DNA of 64,000 bases from Escallonia rubra. Lineage: Eukaryota > Streptophyta > Magnoliopsida > Escalloniales > Escalloniaceae. Positions within the stretch are counted from its first letter, which is position 1, and every line of letters begins with the position of its first letter. The position numbers and the translations under genes are program-made. The stretch covers positions 288,501 through 352,500 of the forward strand of contig JAVXUO010002328.1 in the NCBI GenBank assembly GCA_033065855.1, given 5' to 3'. This document shows positions 1 to 11,554 of the stretch, piece after piece. The notes under the pieces were generated by a model that saw nothing but the letters and a program-made list of their open reading frames with translations, was not told where the DNA came from and did not search any database.

Positions 1-68
1 CACCTAACCCAAGCTTAAGTCAAGTGGCTGATTTTTTGAGGAGTTTGCTGCTTGGATATGATTTGCAG

Positions 69-1322
69 GAAGTAGACGATTTTATGGTAAGAAGGTTTCT
101 TCGTGCGCGTGATCTAGACGTCGAGAAAGCATCTGTTATGTTTCTGAAGTACCTTAAATGGAAGCGAACATTCGTTCCCAATGGTTCGATATCTGCATCA
201 GACATCCCGAATGACCTAGCACAGAACAAGATGTTTCTGCAAGGACTGGACAAAAAGGGACGCCCCATAACAGTTGTCTTCGGCGGTAGGCATTTCCACC
301 ACAAGAAAGGAGGCCTAGAAGAGTTCAAACGTATGTTCTTAGCTAACCAAATACTCTTTGAAGTTCAAAATATCTAGTCTTAACTGAGTAATTAACCTCA
401 TATTTGCAGGTTTTGTGGTCTTCGCTCTTGACAGATTGTGCGCAAGGTACGATTATTACCATGCCTTGATCTCCCTTCCCTGCTCCTCCGATATGGATCC
501 TCTGCAGTAGAGCACAAACAGATTTCATTGTATTGTACAGTCAGAGTCGCGGATTTAACTGAATTCGTTGCTAGAAGGTGACCAGTTTACCTTTTAGCGA
601 CGTAATCCGCGGTCTCTTCACCATTTTTGCACTGCAATCTAGTCCTCCCACACAACCACACTCCTCACACCCCCGGATTTTTGGTACAGTTTGTTGCTGT
701 AGATAACATTTCACTTTGGTGTATCAGGATGCCTGCAGGACAGGAGAAGTTTGTCGTTATCGGAGATCTTGAAGGATGGGGATACTCCTGTAGTGATATT
801 CGAGGATACCTTGGAGCTTTATCCATTTTGCAGGTTTAGCATACCAAAGATTCATATTGGGTCAAAGTGATATAGCAGATGTTTGCACATTTTTTCTGTA
901 CGTAAGTTTTTTTTGACATATTTATACACCAGTAAGAGACTGAATCAATTGCAACTCAACCATCTGCAGGACTACTACCCTGAAAGACTTGGGAAATTAC
1001 TCATTGTACACGTGCCTTACATCTTTATGACGGTTTGGAAGATTGTCTATCCATTTATAGATAACAATACAAAGAAGAAGGTAAGGATCTGAAAATCTTC
1101 TCTGCTCATATTTTTGCAGTTCAAGCATAGCATGTCTTATATGGCATGCTATCATCCATTTTCAGTGGCTACAAGATTATGACGTACTTTCTCGCACTTA
1201 AACAGATAATGTTCGTGGAAAACAAACGACTGAAATCAACTCTCCTTGAAGACATTGATGAGAACCAGCTTCCAGAGATTTACGGAGGCAAATTGCCGTT
1301 GATTCCTATCCAGGATTGCTAA
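69..1322 (+). CDS. Sec14-like CRAL-TRIO phosphatidylinositol-transfer protein, 5' end outside window
   Basis: Five exons can be joined in frame: 69-330, 410-446, 728-833, 970-1080 and 1206-1322. They give 210 residues to a TAA stop. The first visible exon is taken to start at 69, after an acceptor ending in tttgcag, because the family homology begins there with EVDDFMVRRFLRAR. The frame is open further left but that part looks intronic. The CRAL-TRIO N segment (RRFLRARDLDVEKAS) is followed by the Sec14 lipid-binding lobe (GQEKFVVIGDLEGWGYS, DYYPERLGKLLIVHVPYIFM) and the C-terminal LPEIYGGKLPLIPIQDC. It closely resembles the small plant Sec14 proteins without GOLD or nodulin domains, of the Arabidopsis At1g01630 type. 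Such proteins bind and exchange phosphoinositides between membranes. The N-terminal exon or exons are missing. Confidence 0.93.
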
Positions 1323-2394
1323 TCAACGAAACTGTACCTTTTTTCTTACTGTTATTACGATCTTATGGATTAGCTGGGCCGCATAAAAATGATCATGCAC
1401 CAGCAACAAGTATTCAAATATATTGTGGGACTACACGACAATTCTTCTGTCTATGAGTTGGGTATAGGTGTATCATTGAATTCTTAGATATAAACACATG
1501 CATGCGCATAAACTTGTTCCTTGGACAACTTCAGCTGTCGCTAAAGATTTAGGGGTCCTAATAGGCGCCCTGTAGCAATGGCCCGAGCTGCCACTGTTTC
1601 TTTCACCAACCTCAGCAATGGAGACTGCATGTGAATCAATTTAGGTGGATACTGGGGTCTGGGAACTGAATCAGGGGCAATAGGCATAGGCTGCCATTCC
1701 CTTGACTAGATTTAGGAACGCCGCCCACTGGGGCTTTGCTCTATTGTTCCACGAACTTCCTAATACGTAAACCATTCCGCCTACGGCTGCTACATATGCT
1801 TCTACGTGGGGTTTGATCAGCGGTGGTCGTGCTTCCAACCCTTGGCGGGCGTAGCATGTCAACGTAAGAAGCGTCTCCAAATTGTTAACATCTGGAGCAC
1901 GAGAAATCGTGTTGCGGTGAACCGCCGATCAGGAATAAGTAAGGACCTAAATCGGTGCAGAAAGATAATTAAGTAGTGGCATTTTGGAATGGTTTGAGGA
2001 TGACCTTCTTATCTTTCTGTAAATGCTCTTCCCCCGCGAGTATGGCTCAACGGTTGTACGTTCTCGTACCCATTTGTGGATATGAGTTGATCACGCCAAT
2101 TAATTAACCATTTCTTCTTCTTCTCCGTCCTTAATGCCACCAGCAGCCATCACTGCCGTACAGAGTGTAAGCTCTGACCATTCTCTCCTAGGGTTTGCTT
2201 TTTACCCTAGGGCGCCATCAGAATATTGTAACGTATTCCTTTTTTTTCTTTATATCATTGAAGATCAAACAATTGTACAAGGGGGCATGAGTTGCACCAA
2301 AGTTTTGATCTCATGAACAGTATCAGCAGGTCTCTGTTGGGATTAGAATAATCTGTTACTCTTGCTCATCAGCACATTTCTCAATTAAAAGCCT
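1323..2394. other. intergenic, no gene recognised
   Basis: 3' flank of the Sec14-like gene. The open frames here are short (at most 69 codons) and have no recognisable motif or splice context. The part 1560-1900 is somewhat GC-richer and may be old transposon DNA, but no ends were found. Confidence 0.5.
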
Positions 2395-2640
2395 TATTCG
2401 TTGCCAGTAGCACATTTTAGGATGTTAGCCCAGCTGCCAAAGATGTGGCACCGAGATTTGACGCGCACGGACATGCGTAGAAGAGATGCTCTACATTTTC
2501 CTAGTGTAGGCACAAATAGCAGCTATCATCAGTTAACACATTCCACTTTTCAAGTCTGTCATAGATTCTCAGAAACCTAGCTGGCGCTTCCATTTCCATG
2601 CCGTAAGCCCCAACGAGCAGCAAGAATTGCATGCAATGGT
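2395..2640 (-). mobile_element. LINE (non-LTR retrotransposon) fossil, zf-RVT region
   Basis: Read on the minus strand, the segment encodes RFLRIYDRLEKWNVL, then DDSCYLC, then ENVEHLFYACPCA. This is the zinc-binding zf-RVT module (C-x2-C ... HLFF-x-C-x3) that follows the reverse transcriptase in plant L1-type LINEs. At least one in-frame stop falls between the two cysteine pairs, and another follows the module. No reverse transcriptase core was found upstream (above 2640), so this is an isolated, 5'-truncated and decayed piece. Confidence 0.7.
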
Positions 2641-5569
2641 TGTGCGTTCGAATATGTGCCTGCAGGTGCGCGTGAGCTCACGTGTCATATGTATGTGCTA
2701 GTTATAATTAGTCCATTAAAAAGAGGCTCAAACATTAAATTTGATAGTCCATGGCTTTGTACCATTCCACTAAATTTCAGCTAAAGAAGACCATCTGTAC
2801 TAGACGAGAGAAGTTTACAGGCAGCAGATCAATGAACTCATTTTTGAAAAAACTTCAAAATAGAATATATACTATGTACCGCAGGTGCATAACCAAATAA
2901 ACTTCATTATAGACCATCTCTCTGTTCTTAGATACTATTGAGAAAGCCTCAGCAAGCCAGCGATCCACCCACTCTCCAGTAGACCACCATCACCAAGACT
3001 ACAACCAGATTTTATGATTTATTTAATTGGCTTAGCTCAAGGACCATAGATGACAAGATATATAACAAGGAGTTGGCACGATAAGGAAACCTGTAAAAAT
3101 AAAAGCTTCTTCCCCTTGTTCTATTCTGGCTTAAAATGAAACCCTTTTGGTAAGACTTCCAAACTTCGAACATTGTCCTCAATAGTAAGTCACCCTAAAA
3201 TACAGCCTCTTCAGTTAAAGTTTAAAAAGAACCTATAGAGCTCCTAAAATCCACAACAAGTCATAGTGAATTCCTAATTTTTTAGGATTTTGCAGCATAT
3301 CGGGGATGCATGTTGAGAAGATTGTTCATGAAGTGGCAGAGTTAATCACTAAGGGAATGACTCGATCTTTGGATCTATCATGGGGCTTCTCCCTTGAAAT
3401 AATTTTCTTTTTTGTTTTGCTGCCCAACATAGCTAACCTTATCCAATATATCTAGGCACTACACAGCTCCCAGCCTCCCACAAGCAAGTACATGTACACC
3501 ATCCTTTTCCACGTACTGTACAGATATTGAAGATCAAAAGATAATCAAGTAAAGTCTTGGTGATCTCACTGCAAGTGCAATCAAAGCATGCAAGTATAAG
3601 CTATACTAGCTCTCGCAAGTCATTATTCCCGTTATAGCTTTAAGAGCTCTAACTTGGCTAGCTCTGTTGCCAAATCAATGTTTAGTTTGAGATAATTGTA
3701 TCATCCGCTTCTCAAACTGTACGCTGCTTTGACAAAAATCATATATATTTTCGCACTAAGCTAGCAGTCTCATATATGTAGTGAGACTGTTATCCTTATG
3801 TGTACACCACCCACAACCACTAAATACATTAAACTCGAAACATTGAAGATCAAGAGATTCGCCAGCACAGTCTTGATGATCACACTGCAATACCTGAATG
3901 CCGTTGAAGCCTGCAAGCTGCGGTAGTTGCCATCATTTGTTTCTTTTAAGTAGTTGACGTGCTTTAATAGCTCATGCGAGTATGACTTTCACTTTCTACA
4001 AATAAGTCTCAGATTGGAGTCTTTGTACTATCTATCAAGAACACTTCTTACAGTCTTTCTACCCATTTTTCATGAGTAACAATGGGTTTCTGTTACTTTC
4101 GTAGCAGTAGCTTCACTTGAGATATGGGGGATCTTGGTAAAGGGTAAGTCACTATTATTCTTGTGAAATTGTGATGATTTTCTTCTTCCTTTTTTTAGGC
4201 TTTATCACTCTAAAGATTGATTTTGTCATGTATGCTACCTTGATTTTTGTTTATTCTTCCGCTTGTGAGCGTTGCCTTGGCTGTTTGGGACCATAAGCTT
4301 TTACAGAAAGGGAACACCTGTTGTGTCTTTGATGCGTTAGCTACGGAGTGCGATAAATGATATGCACATAAAGTTTGGTAAAATAAAACAGTACACAAGT
4401 CACTACCTTTTAGACAAGTCAAAGGGGTAATTGTCGATATTAACTGGCACTCCTCAAACTTGGATCTAGCTTCAAGCAGATCATATAGCTTCATAAGATT
4501 TTACGATTGAAGCTATGCATAGCGGTAATAAACAGTACTCCATAACATTGAGGTCAGAGGTTCAAATTTGAAGCCAAATAAATAAATCATATATTTTTGA
4601 ATGAAGCATAAGTTTCCACTGTGCTCATGTTAATAACATGCATAAACCAGTTATTCTTTGAATTTATATGGTCAAATTGTGGGGGAATTACTACGAACGA
4701 CCAACATGGTCCAGTTCCACAAGCTCCAAGTAATGTTTGAGGGAGCGATGGTCAAGTAAAGATTAGCCATGGAAATTTGCCTTCAACAGTAGCTGTAACA
4801 TGTTGTGGAAAGGCTTTTAGGGATTCGAAACCTTTTGGTTCAACGATTTATGACCTTCACGTAGATATTTGTGGAGTCATCTAGAATATGAAGGGCAGAA
4901 AGCAAAGTGGAATAAGCCCTATTCGAGGACCAAATACCACTTAGATTACTCGCGTAAGCTCTACAAGGAAAATTAAAATCTCAAATGTTGCAATTCCTGA
5001 GGAAGATGAAGACCTAATGGCAGATGAATCAACAGTTCAGTTTTCTTTGAAGTTACTGAAGGTCAGTGATTTACTTGACTCTTGATACCAAGTAAATGCG
5101 TGTATTCATTTATGCTACAGCCGACCCTGAATTTTAGTAAATTTCCATAATGGCAGCTTGCGTGAACTCGGCTACCGGCATTGTTCGCCCTGGTTTGGCA
5201 ATTTTATTAACAATCCTTAAACAACGTCAATCGAAGTAAAATGAAAAATCATCCTCCTGCGTGAAGATGAAAACACTATCAAAGGGCTAAAGATAATAAT
5301 GAAGAAGAGATGAGGGAGCGAGACGTGTAAGCAACGGCTAAAACTTTTCTAGAAGATGAAGCGCAGATAAAGAAGCAGTTAATTCGAAAGCAAGGAAATC
5401 AGAATTTCGATCAAACCACACGTCGCAGTTTATCAAAAATTATGTACAACAAAATACCATTTGCACCTTCATTCCAGTTAGCAAAAGGAGCCTTATAACA
5501 ACTTCAAAAAATTTCGTAACAGTTATTGGATTCTCTCTTCTTGCGTAACATAAATAGCTCGAGTACATG
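2641..5569. other. intergenic AT-rich DNA with diverged repeats
   Basis: No gene is supported. Two diverged copies of one segment lie near 3520-3620 and 3835-4150 and are related to DNA at 7095-7170 and 11555-11950. The stretch 4760-5080 has patches that translate without stops for 20-30 codons, but splice logic and a recognisable family are lacking. Confidence 0.5.
3835..4150 (+). repeat. diverged copy of a duplicated segment (see 11555-11950)
   Basis: Shared words in the same order include GAAGCCTG...GGTAGTTG, a run around TTTCACTT, and TAGCTTCACTTG followed by GATATGGGGG and TCTTGG. The same order is found at 11561-11900. A third, shorter relative (ATTGAAGATCAAAAGAT, ATCAAAGCATGCAAG) lies at 3525-3600. 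The copies are too diverged to be a recent duplication. They may be remains of a tandemly duplicated promoter and 5' end of a gene. Confidence 0.5.
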
Positions 5570-5632
5570 GCTAATGGAACATAAGGTTCAAGTAGCCCCA
5601 AGGTGCTTACTTGAACCTTATGTTCCATTAGC
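5570..5632. repeat. perfect 25-bp inverted repeat, 13-nt loop
   Basis: The arm 5570-5594 (begins GCTAATGGAACATAAGG) is the exact reverse complement of 5608-5632. To the right the arm's core, GTTCCATTAG followed by CCCCAAG, recurs in degenerate form near 5660-5685 and 5696-5720, making a short tandem series of about 38-bp units. No transposon ends or TSD were found. Confidence 0.7.
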
Positions 5633-6479
5633 CCCCAAGGGCGTTTACGTTTACTTCGTGTTCCATTAGGCCCCAAGAGCGTTTTGCATGAAGATGTTCC
5701 ACTATCCCCGAAGGGCTGATCTCACGAGCCGAAGCTCTGAAAAGGCTTGGCTTGGCTCCAAGCCACAAGAAGAAGAGGCATTATAAAGGAATTCATTAAC
5801 CCATCGTCCTTTCATCTCTCGGAAACTCCCTAGCAATATGCTAGATGGGATTTATAAACTCTCGACAGATGATGCGAGTTCGAGTAAGTTAACATGTACA
5901 AGCACATGCAACAACCTGACAAAGTTTTGCATACTCTTCACGGATGGGCGACAATGGGGCATTCCATTTTAAGGAACTCAAGATCAAATAATTTGTCTTC
6001 CCAAAGACGAATCCGACTAGCTTGCTTGGGCTAAACTCTAAGACTTAGCTCTCAAGATAACTAATAAAGACCAAATAGCCCATGGGGCGAAATCCCATGG
6101 CTTAGGCTCCCCAGAACTTAAGCACGTGCACAATTAGATTGAAGAAATACTATTTACCACTACATAGTTTGGAAAATTTATCAAAAGTCAATTTTTCAGC
6201 CAAACAATTTGGTTAAGAAAGTGGGGGCTTATGATATAACTGAAAATAAACCCTAGATCAGTGAATGAACCAACATGTGTCATATCTAACTTCTGGGTTA
6301 AGTGCTGTTTATGGTATTCGTCAAACCAATTGCACAAATGACTTGAATCTCACAACTTTGTTTGACGATCTAGAACAGTAGACTAGCTTTCCCTTGTAAA
6401 CATGACGAGCTAAGTTTTCATAAAGATCAACGGTAAATAAAAGAAGAGCAAATTGAAAATGTTTGCCTTTTTATTCATA

Positions 6480-6900
6480 AATTTTTTTGAAGGTAAAACA
6501 GCTCAACTATTTTTTAAAACAATTCAAATGTTTTTATCAGTGAACTTCTTTGGTTCGTTAAAAACAGTCCGCTGAATTTGAATAAGTTCAGTTGATTTGA
6601 AATCAGCTCAACCGTATTGAGAATCAGCTCAGATGATTCCTTCAGTTGCTCATGTGTATTTCCAAAATACTTTTTAGCTCAACTGGATTGGAATTCAGCT
6701 AAATTGTTTTATGTAGTGTCATAAAATATTTTTCCTAACAAGAATCAGTTAACTGATTGTAATATTAGCTCAGCTAATTTTATATTCAGCTCAACTGATA
6801 CAAGTAGACTTTATCAAAATGGTTTTTACAAACAGAGATATCAGCTCAGCTGATTTGTATCTATTACTGAATTCACTATTAGCTAAGCTGATTCGTGCAA
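6480..6900. repeat. degenerate short repeat, AGCTCARCTGATT-like
   Basis: Words such as CAGCTCAACTGAT, TAGCTCAGCTAATT and CAGCTCAGCTGATT recur roughly every 20-60 bp in both orientations, since the core TCAGCTGA is palindromic. Spacing is irregular, so this is not a clean satellite. The array carries no credible gene. Confidence 0.55.
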
Positions 6901-6957
6901 CTTCTCTAAACCATTTTTCTTGCCCAAAATCGATTGAACCAAATTGATAGCTGAGAG

Positions 6958-7023
6958 TTATTGACCGAAGCAATGAAGGGCCTAAAGCACCTACTTGTTT
7001 ATTGACCGAAGCAATGAAGGGCC
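6958..7023. repeat. 25-bp direct repeat, 41-bp period
   Basis: The 25-mer starting TTATTGACCGAAGCAATG occurs identically at 6958-6982 and 6999-7023. The perfect identity points to a recent local duplication. Confidence 0.8.
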
Positions 7024-7179
7024 AAGTAATTTTGGGCCTCCGAGCAAGTACACCATTTTCATCTATCAACACATCTGACCATTGTTTCAAAGCCCTGTTA
7101 CAAAATGCTGAAGATCAAAAACTTGGTCGGTAGATCAAAGACTGTACTGACTTAGTAAAGCCTTCATAATGGCTCTCTG

Positions 7180-10100
7180 GGATCCGGATCCCCTGCCGTT
7201 GCTAGGGTTACAACAGGGGTGCTGTAGTCCCAGCAACAGCCGTCGGATCGAGTTAGTTCGGAAGGAAAGACTTAGATCAAGCCACGTCACCAGAAAAATT
7301 TATTCTCCTCATTTACTCTGTCGACAAACATTCTCTCTCCAAACCAACGACCCCATTCACTCTCTCTCCAACTCCTTCTGTTGGCGGCAGAAGCCCCTCC
7401 ACCTTCCGACGATGGTGCATCCGATGGTGAACCGATCGACGACACACTGCTGTAACACTATCTCTCTCTCTCCCTTGACAGCCTAAAATTACAAACCAAC
7501 AATCCACCTTCAGTCGACGTCGATCTACAACCCTCCCTACTTTCCAGCGACGACGCCTCCGCCTCCAGGGGACAACTCCTCCTCCATCTCCTGGCGATGC
7601 CGCGACAGCCTCTCTCTTCTCCGATCTACACTCCATTTCTCTCCATCAAAAATCGAATGGACGAAGGATTACCCACCGACGACTGCACATCCCTTATAGC
7701 GACGCGATCTATATCCCTAACTCATCCAACAACACGCTCCACTTTTTGATGACACGCCTGGAGCATTTAGGCCATCGAGTCATTTATCATCGCCGCCGGG
7801 TTTTCATGAAGAAATGAAGTCAAAAGGGTTTGGTGTACAAAGCTCGGATTTAGCTCTGTTTTGCATTTGGGAACAAAAGGAACCATTTTTCATGGTGGGA
7901 TTCTTGAGGGAGATGTTAGTTTTTTGTTCATGTTGCAATAATCTAGGTGAAAAGAAGAAAAGTTTCAGTTTTTGATTTTATATCATTTCCTTCATTGAAT
8001 TTCCATTACCGTGCTCTTTATCATATGCTTATATTATTGTATCAATTATGTGATCTTCAAAAATTTAGGGTCTCTTAAGCTTCCTTTTCATTCTGCATTT
8101 TTAATTTGAAGTAATCTTATTGAGATTGAAAACCATTAGACTCCAGAATTCTTCATCTACCCAAATTTTGCGCTAATGATTTAAGGTTCAAAAGGTGCGC
8201 CTTTCGCCTGTGTCGTAGCCGGTGGTTGAAGGTTCTTGCGATTCAGGCCGCGTTGCCGGAAGGTGAATATGCCGTCGCCGAAAAGTGAAGGGCGTGGAGG
8301 AGAAGTCGTCGGCAGATAAAATTGGAGAAGGTGGTGAGAGAAGATTCGGTCGACAGTGTTCTTTTGGGGGAGAATAAAGAGAGTGGATGATGTGGCTTCA
8401 TCTCAGCCGTCATTTCCCAGCTAATTAGATCGGACGGCTGTAGATGGGGCTACAGCATGCATGTTGTAACCCAAGCTACAGTAGGCGATCCAATCCCGGC
8501 TCGGATCCGGATCCCCTGTCGTTGCTAAGGTTACAGCAGGGGAGCTGTAGCCCCAGCAACAGCCGTCGGATCGAGTTAGTTTGGAAGGAATGGCTCAGAT
8601 CAAGCCACCTCACCAGAAAAATTTATTCTCCTCATTTATTCTGTCGACAAACATTCTCTCTCCAAACCAACGACCCCATTCACTCTCTCTCCAACTTCTT
8701 CTGCCGGTGGCAGAAACCCCTTCACCTTTCGGCGATGGCGCATCAGGTGGTGAACCGGCCGACGACGCACTGCTGCAACACTCCCTCTCTCTCTTCTGAC
8801 AGCCTGAAATCACAAACCAATGATCCACCTTCAGTCGACGCCGCTCTGCAACCCTCCCTACTTTCCGGCGACGACGCCTCCGCCTCCAGGGGACAACTCC
8901 TTCTCCACCTCCTGGCGATGCCGCAACAGCCTCTCTCTTCTCCGATCTACACTTTCTTTCTCTCCATCAAAAATCGAATGGACGAAGGATTACCCACCGA
9001 AGACGACACATCTCTTCTAGAGACGCGATCTACATCCATATCTCCTCCAACAACGCGCTCCACTTTTTGACGACACGCCTGGAGCATTCAGCCGTCGAGT
9101 CATTTATCATCACCACCGAGGTTTCATGAAAAAATGAAGTCAAAAGGGTTTGGTGTACAAAGCTCCGATTTGGCTTTGTTTTGCATTTGGGTATAAAAGA
9201 AGCCATTTTTCACGGTGGGATTCTTGAGGGAGATGTTAGTTTTTTGTTCATGTTGCAATAATCTAGGTGAAAAGAAGAAAAGTTTCAGCTTTTAATTTTA
9301 TATCATTTCCTTCATTGAATCTCCATTACCATGCTATTTATCATATACTTATATTATTGTATTAATTCTGTGATTTTAAAAAATTTAGGGTCTCTTAAGC
9401 TTCCTTTTTCATTCTGCTTTTTCAGTTTGAAGTAATCTGATTGAGATTGAAAACCATTAGACTCCAGAATTCTTCATCTACATAAATTTCGCGCTGATGA
9501 TTTAAGGTTCAAAAGGTGCGCCTTCCGGCTGTGTCGTATTCGGTGATTGAAGGTTCTTGCGATTCAGGTCGCGTTTTCGGAAGGTGAATGTGCCGTCGCC
9601 GGAAAATGGAGGGCGTGGAGGAGGAGGAGTCGGCAGATGAAATTGGAGAAGATAGAGAGAGAAGATTCGGTCGGTAGTGTTCTTTTGGGCGAGAATAAAG
9701 AGAGTGGATGACGTGGCTTCATCTGAGCCGTCATCTCACAGCTAATTAGATCGGACGGCTGTAGCTGAGGCTACAGCATGCCTGCTGTAACCCTAGCTAC
9801 AGCAGGCGATCCAATTCCAGCTCAGATTCGGATCCCCTGTCATTGCTAAGGTTACAGCAGGGGTGCTGTAGCCCCAGCAACAACCGTCGAATCGAGTTAG
9901 TTCGGAAGAAAGGGCTCAGATCAAGCCACGTCACCAAAAAATTTATTCTCCTGATTTACTCTGTCTACAAACATTCTCTCTCCAAACCAACGACCCCATT
10001 CACTCTCTCTCCAACTCCTTATGTCGGCGGCAGAAGCCCCTTTAACTTCCGGCGATGGCATATCCGGTGGTGAACCGGTCGACGACGCACGGCTGCAACA

Positions 10101-11112
10101 CTCCCTCTTTCTCCTCCGACAGCCTGAAATCGCAAACCAACGATCCACCTTCAGTCAACGCCGATCTACAACCCTCCCTACTTTCCGGCGACGACGCCTC
10201 CGCCTCTAGGGGACAACTCCTCATCCACCTACTGGCGATATCGCGACAGCCTCTTTCTTCTCCGATCTACACTCAATTTCTCTCCATCAAAAATCAAATG
10301 GACGAACGATCACCCACCGGCGACGGCACATCCCTTCTAGAGACGCGATCTACATCCATATCTCCTCCAACAACGCGCTCCACTTTTCGACGACACGCTT
10401 GGAGCATTCAGGCCGTCGAGTCATTTATCATCGTTGCCAGGGTTTAATGAATAAATGAAGTCAGAAAGGTTTGGTGTACAAAGCTTCGATTTGGCTCTGT
10501 TTTGTATTTGGGAATAAAAGGAGCCATTTTTCATGGTGGGATTCTTGAGGGAGATGTTAGTTTTTTGTTCATGTTGCAATAATCTAGGTGAAAAGAAGAA
10601 AAGTTTCAGTTTTTGATTTTATATCATTTCCTTCATTGAATCTCCATTACCATGTTCTTTATCATATGCTTATATTATTGTATCAATTCTGTGATCTTCA
10701 AAATTTTAGGGTCTCTTAAGCTTCCTTTTTCATTCTGCTTTTTTAATTTGAAGTAATCTTATTGAGATTGAGAACCATTAGACTCCAGAATTCTTCATCT
10801 ACATAAATTTCGCGCTGATGATTTAAGGTTCAAAAGGTGTGCGTTCCGTCTGTGTCGTAGCCGGTGGTTGAAGGTTCTTGCGATTCAGGCCACGTTGCCG
10901 GAAGGTGAATGTGTCGTCGCTGGAAAGTGGAGGGCGTGGAGGAGGAGGAGTCGGCAGATGAAATTGGAGAAGATGGAGAGAGAAGATTCGGTCGATAGTG
11001 TTCTTTTGGGGGAGAATAAAGAGAGTGGATGACGTGGCTTCATCTGAGCCGTCATCTCCCAGCTAATTAGATCGGACGGCTGTAACTGGGGCTACAGCAG
11101 GCGATCCAATCC
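7180..11112 (+). mobile_element. three head-to-tail units of a non-autonomous Mutator-like element
   Basis: Three units of about 1.3 kb lie in the same direction: 7180-8502, 8503-9823 and 9824-11112. Each begins with GGATCCGGATCCCCTG or a close variant, then GTTGCTA.GGTTAC. Each ends with the imperfect inverse ...GCTACAGCAGGCGATCCAATCC. The terminal inverted repeats are about 100 bp or longer and include a shared CAGCCGT(C)GGATC / GATCGGACGGCTG block. The whole array is bracketed by the direct repeat TGGCTCTCTG at 7170-7179 and 11113-11122. Long TIRs with a 9-10 bp target duplication are typical of Mutator-like elements. Interiors share a pyrimidine-rich, C/T-biased stretch that looks like a gene's 5' untranslated or first-exon DNA, then a TTGTTCATGTTGCAATAATC block. 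No transposase is present. The units are diverged by small indels and scattered substitutions. Open frames of up to 208 codons inside are not conserved between units. Confidence 0.8.
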
Positions 11113-11141
11113 TGGCTCTCTGTAGAAGTTGCCTATAATCG

Positions 11142-11551
11142 GGATTGGATCGCCTGCTGTAGCTAGGGTTACAGCATACATGCTGTAGCCCCAGCTACAG
11201 CCGTTTGCTCTAATTAGCTGGGAGATGACGGCTCAGATGAAGCCACGTCATCCACTCTCTTTATTCTCCCCCAAAAGAACACTGCCGACCGAATCTTCTC
11301 TCTCCATCTTCTCTAATTTCATATGCCGACTCCTCTTCCTCACGCCCTCCACTTTTCGGCGACGACACATTCACCTTGCGAAAACGCAACCTAAAAAGAA
11401 TGTTTGTCGACAGAGTAAATGAGGAGAATAAATTTTTCTGGTGACGTGGCTTGATCTGAGCCCTTCCTTCCGAACTAACTTGATCCAACGGCTGTTGATG
11501 GGGCTACAGCACGCCTGCTGTAACCCTAGCAACGGCAGGGGATCCGGATCC
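11142..11551 (-). mobile_element. inverted deletion derivative of the same Mutator-like element
   Basis: The first about 255 bp (11142 to about 11396) are the reverse complement of the 3' end of the 1.3-kb unit. The remainder (about 11400-11551) is the reverse complement of its 5' end. About 0.9 kb of interior is missing. It is a separate insertion: CCTATAATC (11132-11140) and CCTGTAATC (11552-11560) form a 9-bp target duplication with one mismatch. Only about 29 bp separate it from the tandem array. Confidence 0.8.
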
Positions 11552-11554
11552 CCT

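Noticed and set aside
24-377. Start of the Sec14-like protein at position 24
   Set aside because: The codon at 24 is GTG, and 24-68 looks like intron with an acceptor at 68. Family homology begins at 69.
2040-2090. tRNA-like words (TGGCTCAACGGTT)
   Set aside because: No cloverleaf could be folded and no B box follows at the right distance.
5560-7170. Possible LTR-type element
   Set aside because: No paired terminal repeats, primer-binding site or polymerase sequence could be found, so no such element is called.
8444-9070. 208-codon open frame in the Mutator-like array
   Set aside because: Ser/Thr/Pro/Leu-rich composition of a CT-rich strand, not conserved in frame between units, and it crosses a unit junction.
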